Source of the DNA: JBEIHX01 sp040381075
GTDB taxonomy: Bacteria > Pseudomonadota > Alphaproteobacteria > Caulobacterales > Aquidulcibacteraceae
Length of the DNA: 64,000 bases
Direction: 5' to 3'
Assembly: GCA_040381075.1 (NCBI GenBank)
Contig: JBEIHX010000003.1
Location: forward strand, 62,001 to 126,000
Made by a program: the position numbers and the translations under genes. Each line of letters begins with the position of its first letter. Positions within the stretch are counted from its first letter, which is position 1. A model generated the notes under the pieces. The model was given only the letters and a program-made list of their open reading frames with translations. It did no database searches and was not told where the DNA came from. Positions 51,853 through 61,501 of this stretch are shown here, piece by piece.

Positions 51853-52450
51853 GCTGCCCTGCGGTGTGTGTCGCGAAGCGCGCGAGCTGTTCGGCAAGGA
51901 CGCTGTCGACGCTGGGCGCAAGAGTGTCGAGGCCCTGCGGCGCATGGCCCGAAACCGCGTAGGACAGGGTCACCCTTGAGCCGCCTGCGACCGCTTCGAA
52001 GCGCACGGTCATTGATCCGCTGACGGCCAGTTCCTGGAGTGGTCCAAGCCCGCCCTGAAGGCGCAGCATTTGTCCCGGCGCCGCATAGACCACCCGCAAA
52101 TGTTCGGCAAAACCGCCCCTCAGACCGAGGTCCTCACACCAGCATCCCTGGGCCCTGTCGTCCAGATCAAGTTTGCCTGCGTCGCCGCCATAGGTGTGCG
52201 CGTCGGACCACCAATCACTGATTTTCACGAACCTGCGATAGGCCTGCTGCGGCGTCGTGGCGGCGAGGGCCTCCAGATTGAGCGTGAAATGGTCTGGTCC
52301 TGCCGCGACCACGCGGGCGTGCGCCGGCGGCGCGCACAACGGCGCCAGCCAGAGGGCAAGCCAGAGCGCAAAACAGGGCGCAAAACAGGGCGCAAAACAG
52401 GGCGCCAGACCGGGGGCAAGAGCGGGGCGCAGCGCGCGGCGAATCATCAT
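51842..52450 (-). CDS. Exported SRPBCC-fold protein with repeat-built signal sequence
   Basis: The 202-residue protein has an N-terminal hydrophobic signal made of repeats (APCFAPCFAPCF, then ALWLALWLAPL) with a likely cleavage after AHA. The mature part has YRRFVKISDWWSDAHTYGG, GCWCEDLG and MTVRFEAVAGGSRVTLSY, matching START/SRPBCC-like polyketide-cyclase fold proteins. It would act in the periplasm; the ligand is unknown. GGAG lies upstream of the ATG pair at 52450/52447. The 12-bp repeat inside the signal adds four-residue steps. Confidence 0.72.
   Translation of the reverse strand: MMIRRALRPALAPGLAPCFAPCFAPCFALWLALWLAPLCAPPAHARVVAAGPDHFTLNLEALAATTPQQAYRRFVKISDWWSDAHTYGGDAGKLDLDDRAQGCWCEDLGLRGGFAEHLRVVYAAPGQMLRLQGGLGPLQELAVSGSMTVRFEAVAGGSRVTLSYAVSGHAPQGLDTLAPSVDSVLAEQLARFATHTAGQLRN
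52364..52399. repeat. 12-bp tandem repeat in a signal peptide (3 units)
   Basis: GCGCAAAACAGG is repeated exactly at 52364, 52376 and 52388 and encodes the APCF/CFAP steps of the signal sequence. The unit is a multiple of three, so copy-number change alters signal length by four residues. Confidence 0.9.
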
Positions 52451-52543
52451 GACGGGCTCCACAGCCAGCGAGCATAGCCCCGCCCTGCGGCGGACGGGAG
52501 CCGCATTGAGGCGCGGGGTTGGGCGCGGACGTGCTGGTGGCTG

Positions 52544-52585
52544 TGTCCTGCGTCCTGTGTCCTGTGTCCTGTGTCCTGTGTCCTG
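52544..52585. repeat. 7-bp tandem repeat TGTCCTG, six units
   Basis: Six units of 7 bp (one with a first-base change at 52551) lie in the 160-bp gap between the SRPBCC gene start and the second DegT gene end. Confidence 0.92.
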
Positions 52586-52610
52586 CTGCGGACCGGCTCC
52601 GGCGCCGGCG

Positions 52611-53756
52611 TCATGAATGAAAGGAGCGCACCGCCGCGATGATCCGGTCCTGGACGTCGGCGTCGAGATAGGGGTGCATGGGCAGGCTGACCACCCGTGC
52701 GGCCGCCGCCTCGGAGCGCGGCAGCCCCCCCGGTCCCTGCGGATAGGCGCGATAGGCCGGTTGGGTGTGCAGTGGCCGCGGATAGTAGACGGTCGTTGGA
52801 ATGCCGTACGCCCTGAGATGCGCCATCAGGCCATCGCGGTCGTCCACCTCGATTGTGTACTGCGCCCAGGTCGAGCGATAGCCGGGCGCGACGACGGGCG
52901 TTGTTGCGACCCCGGCGAGGCCAGCGTCGTAGCGGGCGGCCGCTTCATTGCGCCGTTCGATTTCCTCAGGAAAAATTGCAAGCTTCTCCATGAGGATCGC
53001 CGCCTGCAGCGTGTCCAGTCGCGAATTGACGCCGATCCGGGCGTAGGCGTAGCGGTCCTCTCCCTTGCCGTGCCAGCGCAGCGAGTCCATCAGCTCCCAC
53101 ATGGCGTCGTCGCGCACCAGCGCAGCGCCTCCGTCGCCATAGCAGCCAAGGGGCTTGGCAGGAAAAAAGCTGGTTGTGGTCACGTCCGCCCAATGAATGG
53201 GGTGGCGGGCGTCGATTGTGGCGCCGAAGCCCTGGGCGCTGTCGGCGATCAATTTAAGCCCATGCGCGTCAGCGATGCGGCGCAGTTCGGGATAGTTGGC
53301 CGGCTGACCGAACAGGCACACGCCGATGATCGCCTTCGGCGAGAGTTCGCCGCGCGCCTGCACATCGGCGATGGCGGCTTCCAGATGGGTCGGGTCGATA
53401 TTGTAGGTGCGCCGATCGATATCGACAAATACCGGGCTTGCACCGCGCAAGGCAGAGACTTCGGCGGTTGCTGCGAACGTGAAACTTGGGCAGAACACGG
53501 CGTCGCCGGGGCCGATCCCCCAGGCCATCAGCGCCAGAAGAAGCGCGTCCGTGCCATTCGCGCAGGCCAGCGCGCGATGCGCCTGTCCGAAGGAGGCGAG
53601 CGCGGTTTCGAAGGCGCCGACTTCCGGGCCCATGATGTATGCGCCGCTGTTTACGGCGCGCATCACGGCGTCATCAATACGTGCACCGAGCCGTCGGCGT
53701 TGCGCCAACAGATCAATGAACGCAATCGGGGCATGCTCGGGGGCTGGCTTCAACAT
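52611..53756 (-). CDS. DegT/DnrJ/EryC1 aminotransferase (copy 2, WbpE paralogue)
   Basis: The 381-residue PLP enzyme is strongly similar along its length to the product of 19464-20624: MGPEV, ANGTDALLLALMAWGIGPGD, FTFAATAEV, IADSAQGFGA and SFFPAKPLGCYGDGGA (PLP lysine in FFPAK) are nearly shared. It transfers an amino group to a keto sugar. It lies after the rml genes and not with wbpA/B, so it could act on a dTDP sugar or duplicate the WbpE step. Confidence 0.88.
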   Translation of the reverse strand: MLKPAPEHAPIAFIDLLAQRRRLGARIDDAVMRAVNSGAYIMGPEVGAFETALASFGQAHRALACANGTDALLLALMAWGIGPGDAVFCPSFTFAATAEVSALRGASPVFVDIDRRTYNIDPTHLEAAIADVQARGELSPKAIIGVCLFGQPANYPELRRIADAHGLKLIADSAQGFGATIDARHPIHWADVTTTSFFPAKPLGCYGDGGAALVRDDAMWELMDSLRWHGKGEDRYAYARIGVNSRLDTLQAAILMEKLAIFPEEIERRNEAAARYDAGLAGVATTPVVAPGYRSTWAQYTIEVDDRDGLMAHLRAYGIPTTVYYPRPLHTQPAYRAYPQGPGGLPRSEAAAARVVSLPMHPYLDADVQDRIIAAVRSFHS

Positions 53757-53874
53757 TGATCTTCGCCGTGTCTGCGGTTTCACCAAGGGGCGCGCGCTGC
53801 GTTATGGCCTGATCACGGCGCAGTCTCATCTCACATTCTGTTTCTGAACGCGACGATCCGGGGGCCTCAGGAGG

Positions 53875-55101
53875 TCATCCTGCAGCGTTCGGACTGCGCA
53901 GGCGTCCGGCGGCGGCGGCGAGGCCCGCAGCGGCAAAGCCAAGCGCGCCATACCACTCCTGCCAGAGGCCGAAACTGAAGAAGCCGAGGCAGAAAAATGC
54001 GGCAAGGCTCGCAGCTGCGGCTGCCCCGCCGACCCGGTCGTCGCGCCGTGCGCGCGCCACCTGCACGCCGAGCGCGAGCATGCTCAGTGACGCAAGACCG
54101 GCGCCGATTGCGCCGAGCTCCAGCCAGATCTGCAGGCCGATATTGTGCGGGTGAAGCATGACTGCGGTGGTGGTGAGACCGTCCACTGTCATCGGCGCCT
54201 GGAAGGTGCGGGACGCATCAAGACCCCAGCCCGCAAGCGGTCTCTCAGCGACGCGCTGCGCGACGAAGTCCATCATCGCCAGCCGTTGTTTCCAGGAGGT
54301 CGGAAGTGTCTCAAGCCAGGCCGGATCTGCAAGCTGGATGAGCGGGCCGAGCAGCGGCGCCGCCAGGAGCCCCAGCGCCGCCGTGGCGGCAGTGAGCAGG
54401 ACGGCGAAACGCGGCGCCACGGATGCGATCAGAAAGGCTGTGAGGGCTGCAGCGAAGGCGGTCGCATTCGTGGTCAGACCGAATTGCAGGCTCAGGAAAC
54501 CCGTGACGCCGATAAGCAGGACGCCAAGCCCCTGCGCCTGGCGACCGCCGCGCGACAGCGCAGCAATTGCGCCCCAGGCGAGGGCGATCAGGCAGGCCGC
54601 CCCGATTGCGTGGTTGCGTTCGATCATTCCGGGGTCTTCGCCGGCCCCGCGGATGATCCTGAACAGATGTCCGTCGCTCGCCAGTTCGAAGAGCAGGATG
54701 GCCGCCAATCCCACGACCGCGGCGATCCCGGAGCGGCGGATCAGCTGGCGGTCGGCCGGGTCGGCAGAGGCGGCTGCCCAGGCGAGCGCCGCATAGAGGG
54801 GCCAGCCGAGGATCGTGCGCGCCATCTGGGCGCCGATCTCGTCTGTGGCGCCCCGGTACGGGGACCACAGTGTGGCGAGGGCGGCGTAGATCAGGAAGGC
54901 CGCGCCGAAATGCAGCGCCGCGCCCCCCCTGGTCAGGGCCGGCATGAGACGCCGGAGCGGGAATACGGCAAGGCCCGCGAGCGCGGCGACTGGCGCAAGC
55001 CCGAGCCCGCCCGCCGCCGCGACAACGCCAGCCACCAGGAAGAACGTCGCGGCGACTCCGGCGCGCCGTGAAAACCGCCCGCTGCTGTCAGCCTCGTTCA
55101 T
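53875..55101 (-). CDS. O-antigen ligase/polymerase family membrane protein
   Basis: The 408-residue protein has about ten to twelve membrane helices, a periplasmic loop with ERNHAIGAACLIALAWG and the family motif LHPHNIGLQIWLELGAIG (HN-x-x-L-Q-x-x-x-E-x-G). It is of the WaaL/Wzy-C family. Because export is by Wzm/Wzt, which needs no Wzy, a WaaL-type ligation of O-chain to lipid A-core is the better guess. It overlaps the DUF3108 gene upstream by 4 bp. Confidence 0.85.
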   Translation of the reverse strand: MNEADSSGRFSRRAGVAATFFLVAGVVAAAGGLGLAPVAALAGLAVFPLRRLMPALTRGGAALHFGAAFLIYAALATLWSPYRGATDEIGAQMARTILGWPLYAALAWAAASADPADRQLIRRSGIAAVVGLAAILLFELASDGHLFRIIRGAGEDPGMIERNHAIGAACLIALAWGAIAALSRGGRQAQGLGVLLIGVTGFLSLQFGLTTNATAFAAALTAFLIASVAPRFAVLLTAATAALGLLAAPLLGPLIQLADPAWLETLPTSWKQRLAMMDFVAQRVAERPLAGWGLDASRTFQAPMTVDGLTTTAVMLHPHNIGLQIWLELGAIGAGLASLSMLALGVQVARARRDDRVGGAAAAASLAAFFCLGFFSFGLWQEWYGALGFAAAGLAAAAGRLRSPNAAG

Positions 55102-55892
55102 GGCGCCGTCACCTGCAGGCTGCGCAGCGCGGCGACAGCGCTCCCGAATGGCGTTGGGATCGCCACGCGGACCGGCGCGGCGAAGGATCCCCTGGCATCG
55201 ACGCCGAGCCAGAATTCCGCCGTGGGCAGTTTGGGCGCTTCTTCCCGTGTCGCCGTGTTGAAGCCTGCGACCGGAACGTACTGCACTCGGCAGCGAAGCA
55301 CCCGCCCGCGGTAGTCGCCGACATGGGCCTGACGAACGCCGAGGTCTGTTCCGACAAGGTCATAGCGGAAGCGTCCATCGAATACCGGAAACCGTTGGGC
55401 GCATGTGCCCCGACTTGCCGCGAGGTGCGCAACGGCGAGCATCGTGGACAGGGGATCGCGCGCGGCGTTGATCTGCTCCGGGCTTGCCGGGGGATCGCCC
55501 AGGTTGGAGTAGCGCGGCGTGATCGCCACCTCCACACCCGTCGGGCGGGCTGACATCTCGGTGCGCCGGAACTTCCGGGCGTAGGCATGGTCCAGGGCAT
55601 ATGTCGACCAGCGCACCCCGTTCGCGTCGGCCACGCCGGCGGCGCGGGCGGTGAATTTTGTGTCATCGAAGATGGCGGCGACGCCCCCCGTTTCCATGGT
55701 GGAGTGGATCGAGAAGTGTCCCCCTGAGAAATCGACGTTGTAGGTGATCTTCCCGAGCGGCAGGCCGAGCCAGCTTGCCGCGTAGACGCTGCGCAGGCGT
55801 TCACCGGCCTGGATCGGCGCAGCGAAGCCGACGGATGCGGCGAGGATGGCGGTGAGCGCGAGGATCGGGCGATGCACGCGGATGACCTCCAT
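55098..55892 (-). CDS. DUF3108-family exported protein
   Basis: The 264-residue protein has a cleavable signal (HRPILALTAILAASVGFA, cut near IQAGE) and the DUF3108 layout: YAASWLGLPLGKITYNVDF, a beta-rich middle, DPLSTMLAVAHLAA, FPVFDGRFRYDL and PTAEFWLGVD near the end. It is probably periplasmic. The family function is unknown. It is coupled to the O-antigen ligase gene by a 4-bp overlap. Confidence 0.85.
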   Translation of the reverse strand: MEVIRVHRPILALTAILAASVGFAAPIQAGERLRSVYAASWLGLPLGKITYNVDFSGGHFSIHSTMETGGVAAIFDDTKFTARAAGVADANGVRWSTYALDHAYARKFRRTEMSARPTGVEVAITPRYSNLGDPPASPEQINAARDPLSTMLAVAHLAASRGTCAQRFPVFDGRFRYDLVGTDLGVRQAHVGDYRGRVLRCRVQYVPVAGFNTATREEAPKLPTAEFWLGVDARGSFAAPVRVAIPTPFGSAVAALRSLQVTAP

Positions 55893-56005
55893 GGTTGGCT
55901 TCCTGTCTCCCAGCAACGTCCACGGGTCAATCCCGCCCTCGACTGCGTCATGCAGTGTGCGCCGGCGTCGGGCGTCGGCATCGCGTTGCGCTCCGCCGGC
56001 CGCCT

Positions 56006-56875
56006 TCACAGGCCGCGGTGACGGCGCGCCAGCGCCATGTTCGCGATGAGATGCGCGCGCCGCGTTGTTGTGACCGCCACGAGGTCGCAGGGCGCTTCCT
56101 GCAACGCCCATGTGAGAGCCTGCTCCGGGTCTTGGGACTGCTTCCGCGACGGGCTGGGGCGAGGTGGTGCGACCACGGCGCGGGCGATGTGGAAGAGGTC
56201 GCTGGCGCGGGTCGGCGTGCGCCAGCGGGCCTGGGAGGGGCGCAGCGTTTCGATGGCGATGACCCTGTGGCCATCGGCGCGGCGCCTTGCCAGAGCGGCG
56301 AATTCATCGTCTGGCATGTCGCAGCATGCTGGCGCCATCACCCAGACGAGGTCGGGATGGCGCAGGGCGTTGATGGCGTCGCGCCCGCGCACCGCGGCGC
56401 CCAGATGCCGGAACAGTCCTTCCTTTCGCCAGTGCGCCAGAGTGTCGAAAAGCTCAGCCGTCAGCACGTCGGGCGCCGGACCATGCAGGATCAGCGCATC
56501 AAGGTGATCTGTCCCCAGACGCGTCAGGCTTTCTTCCAGCGACCGGCGCATCCCGCCGGCTGAGAAGTCCTTCACCAGCCGGCGCAGTCCCGCCATTTTC
56601 GTCCCGACCTTGCTGGAGATATAGACCCCGCCGCGCGCCACGCCCTGCAGGGCGGCCCCAAGTCGTCGTTCGGCCTCCCCGCGCCCGTAAGACGGGCCCG
56701 TGTCGAAGGCGTTGATCCCGCCTTCCAGCGCTGTCGCCACGAGCCGGGCCACGTCCTGCTGCGAGGTCAGCGGCAGGCCGAGCGGACCGGATACGCCAAA
56801 CATCAGTGGAAAGAGCGGTGCGCCATCGCCGGTGCACGCCAGCCCCTGGCTGGCGATGGGGGAGTGACCACTCAC
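56006..56875 (-). CDS. Aldo/keto reductase family protein
   Basis: The 289-residue protein has the AKR blocks GGINAFDTGPSYGRGEAERRLG (catalytic Asp and Tyr), SKVGTK (Lys), LDALILHGP (His) and an NADPH-site end (EQALTWALQEAPCDLV). It starts at GTG 56875 in a GTGA overlap with the end of the GT39-like gene, so the two are coupled. It may reduce a sugar or aldehyde; no substrate can be named. The N-terminal 30 residues are a short extension. Confidence 0.8.
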   Translation of the reverse strand: MSGHSPIASQGLACTGDGAPLFPLMFGVSGPLGLPLTSQQDVARLVATALEGGINAFDTGPSYGRGEAERRLGAALQGVARGGVYISSKVGTKMAGLRRLVKDFSAGGMRRSLEESLTRLGTDHLDALILHGPAPDVLTAELFDTLAHWRKEGLFRHLGAAVRGRDAINALRHPDLVWVMAPACCDMPDDEFAALARRRADGHRVIAIETLRPSQARWRTPTRASDLFHIARAVVAPPRPSPSRKQSQDPEQALTWALQEAPCDLVAVTTTRRAHLIANMALARRHRGL

Positions 56876-59162
56876 GGGGAAGGGGTCTGCAGTGTACCCG
56901 GATCGGCCGGGGCGCGATCCGGCGCCGGCGACCTGACGGGCGCCGCCGTGGCGGGCCCGGCTGGACGCGGCCCTTCCGGGCTGATCGTTCCGGGCGCTGG
57001 CGGGGCTGGGGTGGTGAGGGAGAGCGCGGACGCAGCGCCGACCTCCCGCCCCGCCGGCGCAACGCCCGGCGCTGGCGAGCCCTGCTGACCGGATGACGCG
57101 CCCAGAGCGTCCTGGCCAGTCGCCTGCGGGCGCGCGGCGATGTCGTAGCCGAGCAGCGCGAGGAGGTCCGGCTTCAGCGTTTCGAAGCCTGTCCCGGCGT
57201 AGAAGGCGCGCTCCCCGCCCACTGCGATCGACCCGTCCGAGCGCGTCACGCGGATCGCGAGGCGATGGCGCCCGGGCGCCAGGTTCGCATTCTTCAGGTA
57301 GAAGTCCCAAAACACCTTGGGGTACCGGGGATCAAAGGCGAGGGTACGGCTGACGCGCCCGTCAGTCGGGTCAAGGCCAAGGCGCGCCTCGCCGATGACG
57401 GCCCCGTCCAACAGCACTTCCACGCGCTTGATCCCACTTGGGTGGACGGCGATCCCGGCGAGGTTCTGGCCTTCCGGCGGCAGCGTCGCGCCGCGCTCGA
57501 CCTTGAACATGTATTCCGTCGGCAGGAACCCGCAGACCGCAGGCGGCGGCGTTTCGAGCGCGCGCACCCTTGCTGCATAGATGTCAACGCTGCGCAGGCC
57601 TGGCTCGAGCTCAACGCGCATCACCTTTCGCGGCGCAGCGAACCGGCGGCACAGATCCAGACGCAGGTCGATGTCGGGTTGCTGATCGAGCACGTAGCCG
57701 GCGTCCGGAATGGCGATCAGCGCCAGCTCTCCTGGATAATCGAGGGCAAGCGCATCAAGGTCATCGCCCCACCGGCTGCGCAGATCGTCGAACCCCTTCA
57801 TCGGATCGTCCGTATCAGGGGCCACAAACAGGGGCTTCAGCGTCTCGCCGGGAAACTGCAGGCGCACGGCGGGGATATGTCCAACCATCACGACCGGCGC
57901 GCCCGGGTGTCCGAGGACGCGCCGTGCGGTGTCGAGCGGGCCGATCAGCGCAGACCAGCGTTCGTAATCGCCGGTCAGGAACCGCTGGTAGGTCGGCTTC
58001 AGGCCAGTCGGATGCGCCCAGGCCAGCAGAAGTCCTGCCCCCACGGCGGCGAACATCAGCGCCAACGCCGGCGCGCCCGCCACCAAGAGACCGCGCAGGG
58101 AGCGGGTCAGCCAATTGCGCCCGGCCGCAACGAAACCGATCAGCGCCTGGGGCATGAATGCGATCAGCGGGGCATAGGCCATGAATGGCCAGTGATAGAG
58201 GTATGCCTTGTTGAACGGCGCCATGAGCGTGTACGGCAGAAAGATCGCAGCAGCCACGATCAGAATGAGGCCTGCGGTGGCTTCGCTCTCGCGCCACCGC
58301 CGCAAAGCCACCCGCGCGGCGCCGATCAGGCCTGCGAAAAAGATCGGCGTCACGATCAGCGCCTGTTCCAGCGTGTGCAGCAGCCCGGGCGGCCAGAACG
58401 CCCAGCGGTGGCGCGCCGCCGCCTGGAACTCGATGGCGGCGAAATTCTCGCGGATGTTGTACCATATCGCTGGCCCCAGCCCGGCGAGGGCGATGGCTCC
58501 GGCCAGATACAGGCCCGGGCGCAGGAACAGCTGACGGCCATGGGCTGTCGCCAGGAGGAAGGCCAGGACGCCGGCCCGGCCAGCGCGAATCGATAGTGCA
58601 GAAACAGGCCGGCTGCGCCCGTGAGGCCGGTCAGCAGCCAGTCTGACAGGCGGTCGTCATTGATGGCGCGCACCAGGAAGGCCAGCATCAGCACGAGCGC
58701 CAGCTGCAGGAAGGCCTCCGGGTAGTAGAAAGCGCCGAGCAGGCCGGTGGTCGGCAGAAACACTGTGATGATCGCCGCCCACACAGCCTCGCGATGGGGG
58801 CAGAACTGGCGGGTCAGAAAATAGACCGCGAGCGGCAGGAGCTGGGCCGCCGCCAGACAGACAGCCCGCAGCCCGATCGCCGTGTCGCCGAACAGTGCTG
58901 TGGCCCTTGCGGCGAGCAGGGCCGGGCCGGCCGGGATATCGGGATAGCCCCAATCTGGGTGGCGACCGGCGACCACGAAGTGGGCTTCATCCCAGAGCAG
59001 GTTGACGCTCAGCGCCAGGTAAAGCTTCGCCGCCGTCTGGAGGACCAGGAGCACCAGCAGCAGCGCGACGAGCGCCTGGTCGGAGGTCAAGGCCTGCAGG
59101 GGGCGCTGACGGTCGCCGCCCGCCTCAGGGCCCCGATCGCGCTGCTTGAACACATGTACCAT
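56872..59162 (-). pseudogene. GT39-like membrane glycosyltransferase, one-base frameshift
   Basis: Two frames encode one protein. From ATG 59162 the first frame gives membrane helices and the PMT/GT39 catalytic DE motif (NLLWDEAHFVVAGRHPDWGY) up to FLHYRFALAG near 58580. The sensible protein (VLAFLLATAHGRQLF onward) then continues in the next frame to 56872. A single missing base near 58570-58590, in a CCGGGCCGGC context, joins them into about 763 residues: helices, a lumenal domain (residues about 300-700) and a Pro/Ala-rich tail. It would transfer a sugar from a polyprenyl carrier on the periplasmic side. It is a pseudogene if the frameshift is real, or an intact gene if it is a sequencing error. 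A downstream aldo/keto reductase gene overlaps its stop. Confidence 0.8.
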
Positions 59163-59306
59163 TGACGCCCGCTGGATCGGAGACCTCCGCCACTACACCA
59201 GAAGCGACGGGACAAAAACAGGGCCGCGCCGCGGCGATCGGCGGCGCAATTCGGGCGGGCCTGATTTGACTGGACTGCGCCGGGGGCGATCGCGCAGTCT
59301 GTCGCC

Positions 59307-60491
59307 ATGCTTCTTGCGTTGACGCCTGCAGACATCGCCTTCCGCGACGAGGCGCGGGCCTTTGTGCGTGCTCATTTCCCGCCTGGGCGGCCCTATGACG
59401 ACAGCCCCCAGGCCCGCGCCCGCTGGGCCGCGGCGCTTGAGGCCAGGGGCTGGTCGGCGTATCGGTGGCCTGTCGAATTTGGCGGTACGGGATGGACGGC
59501 GACCCAGAAGTTTCTGTGGGAGCGTGAGACGACCTCCATCGGCGTGCCGGCCCAGCTTGGCGGCATGGGCATGGGAATGCTCGCGCCCGTCCTTTACACC
59601 TACGGCTCGCCGGACCAGTGCGCACGCCATCTGCCGGGCATCCGAAGCGATCAGGTCGTCTGGTGCCAGGGCTATTCCGAGCCGGGCGCCGGCTCTGACC
59701 TTGCCAGTCTGCGCACCTCAGCCGACAGCGATGGCGACGACTATCTCGTAAATGGGGAGAAGATCTGGACGAGCTGGGCCCACATCGCTGACTGGATGTT
59801 CTGTCTGGTGCGCACCTCGCGCGAGGCGCGCCGCCAGGACGGCATTTCCTTTCTGCTGATCGACATGCGCACTCCGGGCGTCAGCGTGCACCCGATTGTC
59901 ACCATCGACGGGCGCCATCACCTCAACCGGGTGACGTTTGAAAATGTGCGCGTGCCGAAGGCGAACCGGATTGGCGAGGAAGGCAAGGGGTGGATCTACG
60001 CCAAGGGCCTGCTGACCCATGAGCGCACCGGTCTTGCCTACGTCTCTGAGTCCCTGCGTCTGGTCACGGTTCTGCGGCGCGCGGCCGGCGCAATCGCGGC
60101 GAACGGCGCGCGCCTGATCGACAATCCCGACTTTGCGCACAAGCTTGCCGCGCTGGAGATCGAGCTTTGTGCGCTTGAGCACACGGAACTGCGCACCCTG
60201 TGCGAGACGGCGGCTGGCGGCGCGCCTGGGGCGCAATCCTCGTTTCTCAAGCTGAAGGGCACTGCAGTGATCCAGGCGATCACCGAGCTCTTTGTGGAGT
60301 GCGCCGGTGCGTATGCCGCGCCATGTCCTGATCGGCCTGAGGCGCCCGACGGGCATGTCGAGCCCATCGGCCCGGATTGGGCGCAGATCGAGGTGACGCG
60401 CTATCTGACGGGGCGTGCGGCGAGCATCGCCGGGGGATCGGATGAAGTGCAGCGCGACATTGTCGCCAAGCATGTATTGGGGTTGCGATGA
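59307..60491 (+). CDS. Acyl-CoA dehydrogenase
   Basis: The 394-residue protein shows the ACAD layout: helical start with FRDEARAFVRAHFPP, the FAD motif WCQGYSEPGAGSDLASLRT, VNGEKIWTSWAHIADW, and the C-terminal YLTGRAASIAGGSDEVQRDIVAKHVLGL. It oxidises an acyl-CoA (alpha,beta) with FAD. The substrate class is not clear. It overlaps the next gene by 4 bp (ATGA). Confidence 0.93.
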   Translation: MLLALTPADIAFRDEARAFVRAHFPPGRPYDDSPQARARWAAALEARGWSAYRWPVEFGGTGWTATQKFLWERETTSIGVPAQLGGMGMGMLAPVLYTYGSPDQCARHLPGIRSDQVVWCQGYSEPGAGSDLASLRTSADSDGDDYLVNGEKIWTSWAHIADWMFCLVRTSREARRQDGISFLLIDMRTPGVSVHPIVTIDGRHHLNRVTFENVRVPKANRIGEEGKGWIYAKGLLTHERTGLAYVSESLRLVTVLRRAAGAIAANGARLIDNPDFAHKLAALEIELCALEHTELRTLCETAAGGAPGAQSSFLKLKGTAVIQAITELFVECAGAYAAPCPDRPEAPDGHVEPIGPDWAQIEVTRYLTGRAASIAGGSDEVQRDIVAKHVLGLR

Positions 60492-61339
60492 GTTCAGGCC
60501 AGACTGCGGGCGCCTGGCGGCGCCCGGTCAACATTGCGAGAGCGGCTGAAGGCACCATCCACCATGATGAAACCGCCCAGTCCCTGGGGCTGCGCGGCGG
60601 CACGGTGGCGGGCTCCATTCACATGGAACAGTTCGCCCCCCTGCTGATTGGGCTCTTCGGGCCAGAATGGCGGGCGACTGGCGGGCTGTCGCTGTTTTTC
60701 CTGCAACCGACCACGGATGGCGAGCCGGTGCGCTGCTGCGCCGGGCCGGTGCAGGCGGCCGGCGCCCTGCGGCGCTGCGAGGTGTGGATGGAAAGCGAGG
60801 CTGGCCAGCGGGTGATGGAGGGCAGCGCCCATGTCGGCGGCTGCGACCCTGAGAGCGCCTTGAAGCAGCGCCTGAGGCAGGTCAGGCCGGCGCGCGCGTT
60901 GCGCATCCTGGCCGCCGCCAGGGTCGGCGCGGCGGTGCGCGATGTCGCCACACGTATTGATGCTGCGCGGCTGGCGGACTACGTCGCCGGGCGTGACGAT
61001 CCTGCCTACACGGCGCTTGGCCGGTCGGCGGACGGGCGCGCCATGTTGCCCGCCAATCTCGTGGTGGATGCCTTCAGGGCCGTGGAAGCGGGTCTTGTTC
61101 CAATCAATGACGAATTTGTCGGCCTGTACGGCGCGATCGAGATAGAGCACCTGGCTGGACCGATCCTGGCGGATACGGATTACCGCGTGTCGGGCCGCAT
61201 CCTGGCGCTTGGAGAAAGCCCGAAAACCGAGACGATATGGTATGAGGCAGACCTGAGCGAGGGGGGGCGCCCGATCGCGCGCTTCCTGCACATGTCCCGT
61301 CTTTTGAAGGCGTCGTCTCCGCTGTGGGCGCAGGCCTGA
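60488..61339 (+). CDS. Hypothetical protein, hotdog/MaoC-like
   Basis: The 283-residue protein has HHDETAQSLGLRGGTVAGS near residue 25, which resembles the hydratase motif of MaoC-like hotdog folds, and a second beta-rich half ending RVSGRILALGESPKTETIWYE. I infer a double hotdog fold acting on an acyl-CoA, because the gene is translationally coupled to the acyl-CoA dehydrogenase. The family is not recognised with certainty, and no catalytic pair is proven. Confidence 0.6.
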   Translation: MSSGQTAGAWRRPVNIARAAEGTIHHDETAQSLGLRGGTVAGSIHMEQFAPLLIGLFGPEWRATGGLSLFFLQPTTDGEPVRCCAGPVQAAGALRRCEVWMESEAGQRVMEGSAHVGGCDPESALKQRLRQVRPARALRILAAARVGAAVRDVATRIDAARLADYVAGRDDPAYTALGRSADGRAMLPANLVVDAFRAVEAGLVPINDEFVGLYGAIEIEHLAGPILADTDYRVSGRILALGESPKTETIWYEADLSEGGRPIARFLHMSRLLKASSPLWAQA

Positions 61340-61501
61340 GTATTTCTCGCCTGGATGGCGTGGCTGCAAATCGCAACGGGTGGCTGCATCCGGGTCGTCA
61401 GGACTGTTTTCATCCGCGAGGCCAGGAATGGTCCTGCGGGATTCGCGCACGCGGCCGACCGGGTCGAGGTGATCCGTGATCTGCGCACCTGCGCGCCTGT
61501 G

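Noticed and set aside
58356..59162. Two separate genes instead of one frameshifted GT39-like gene
   Set aside because: The first frame turns into non-membrane, Arg/Ser-rich nonsense after residue about 195, while a clean hydrophobic continuation exists in the next frame. One base restores one protein.
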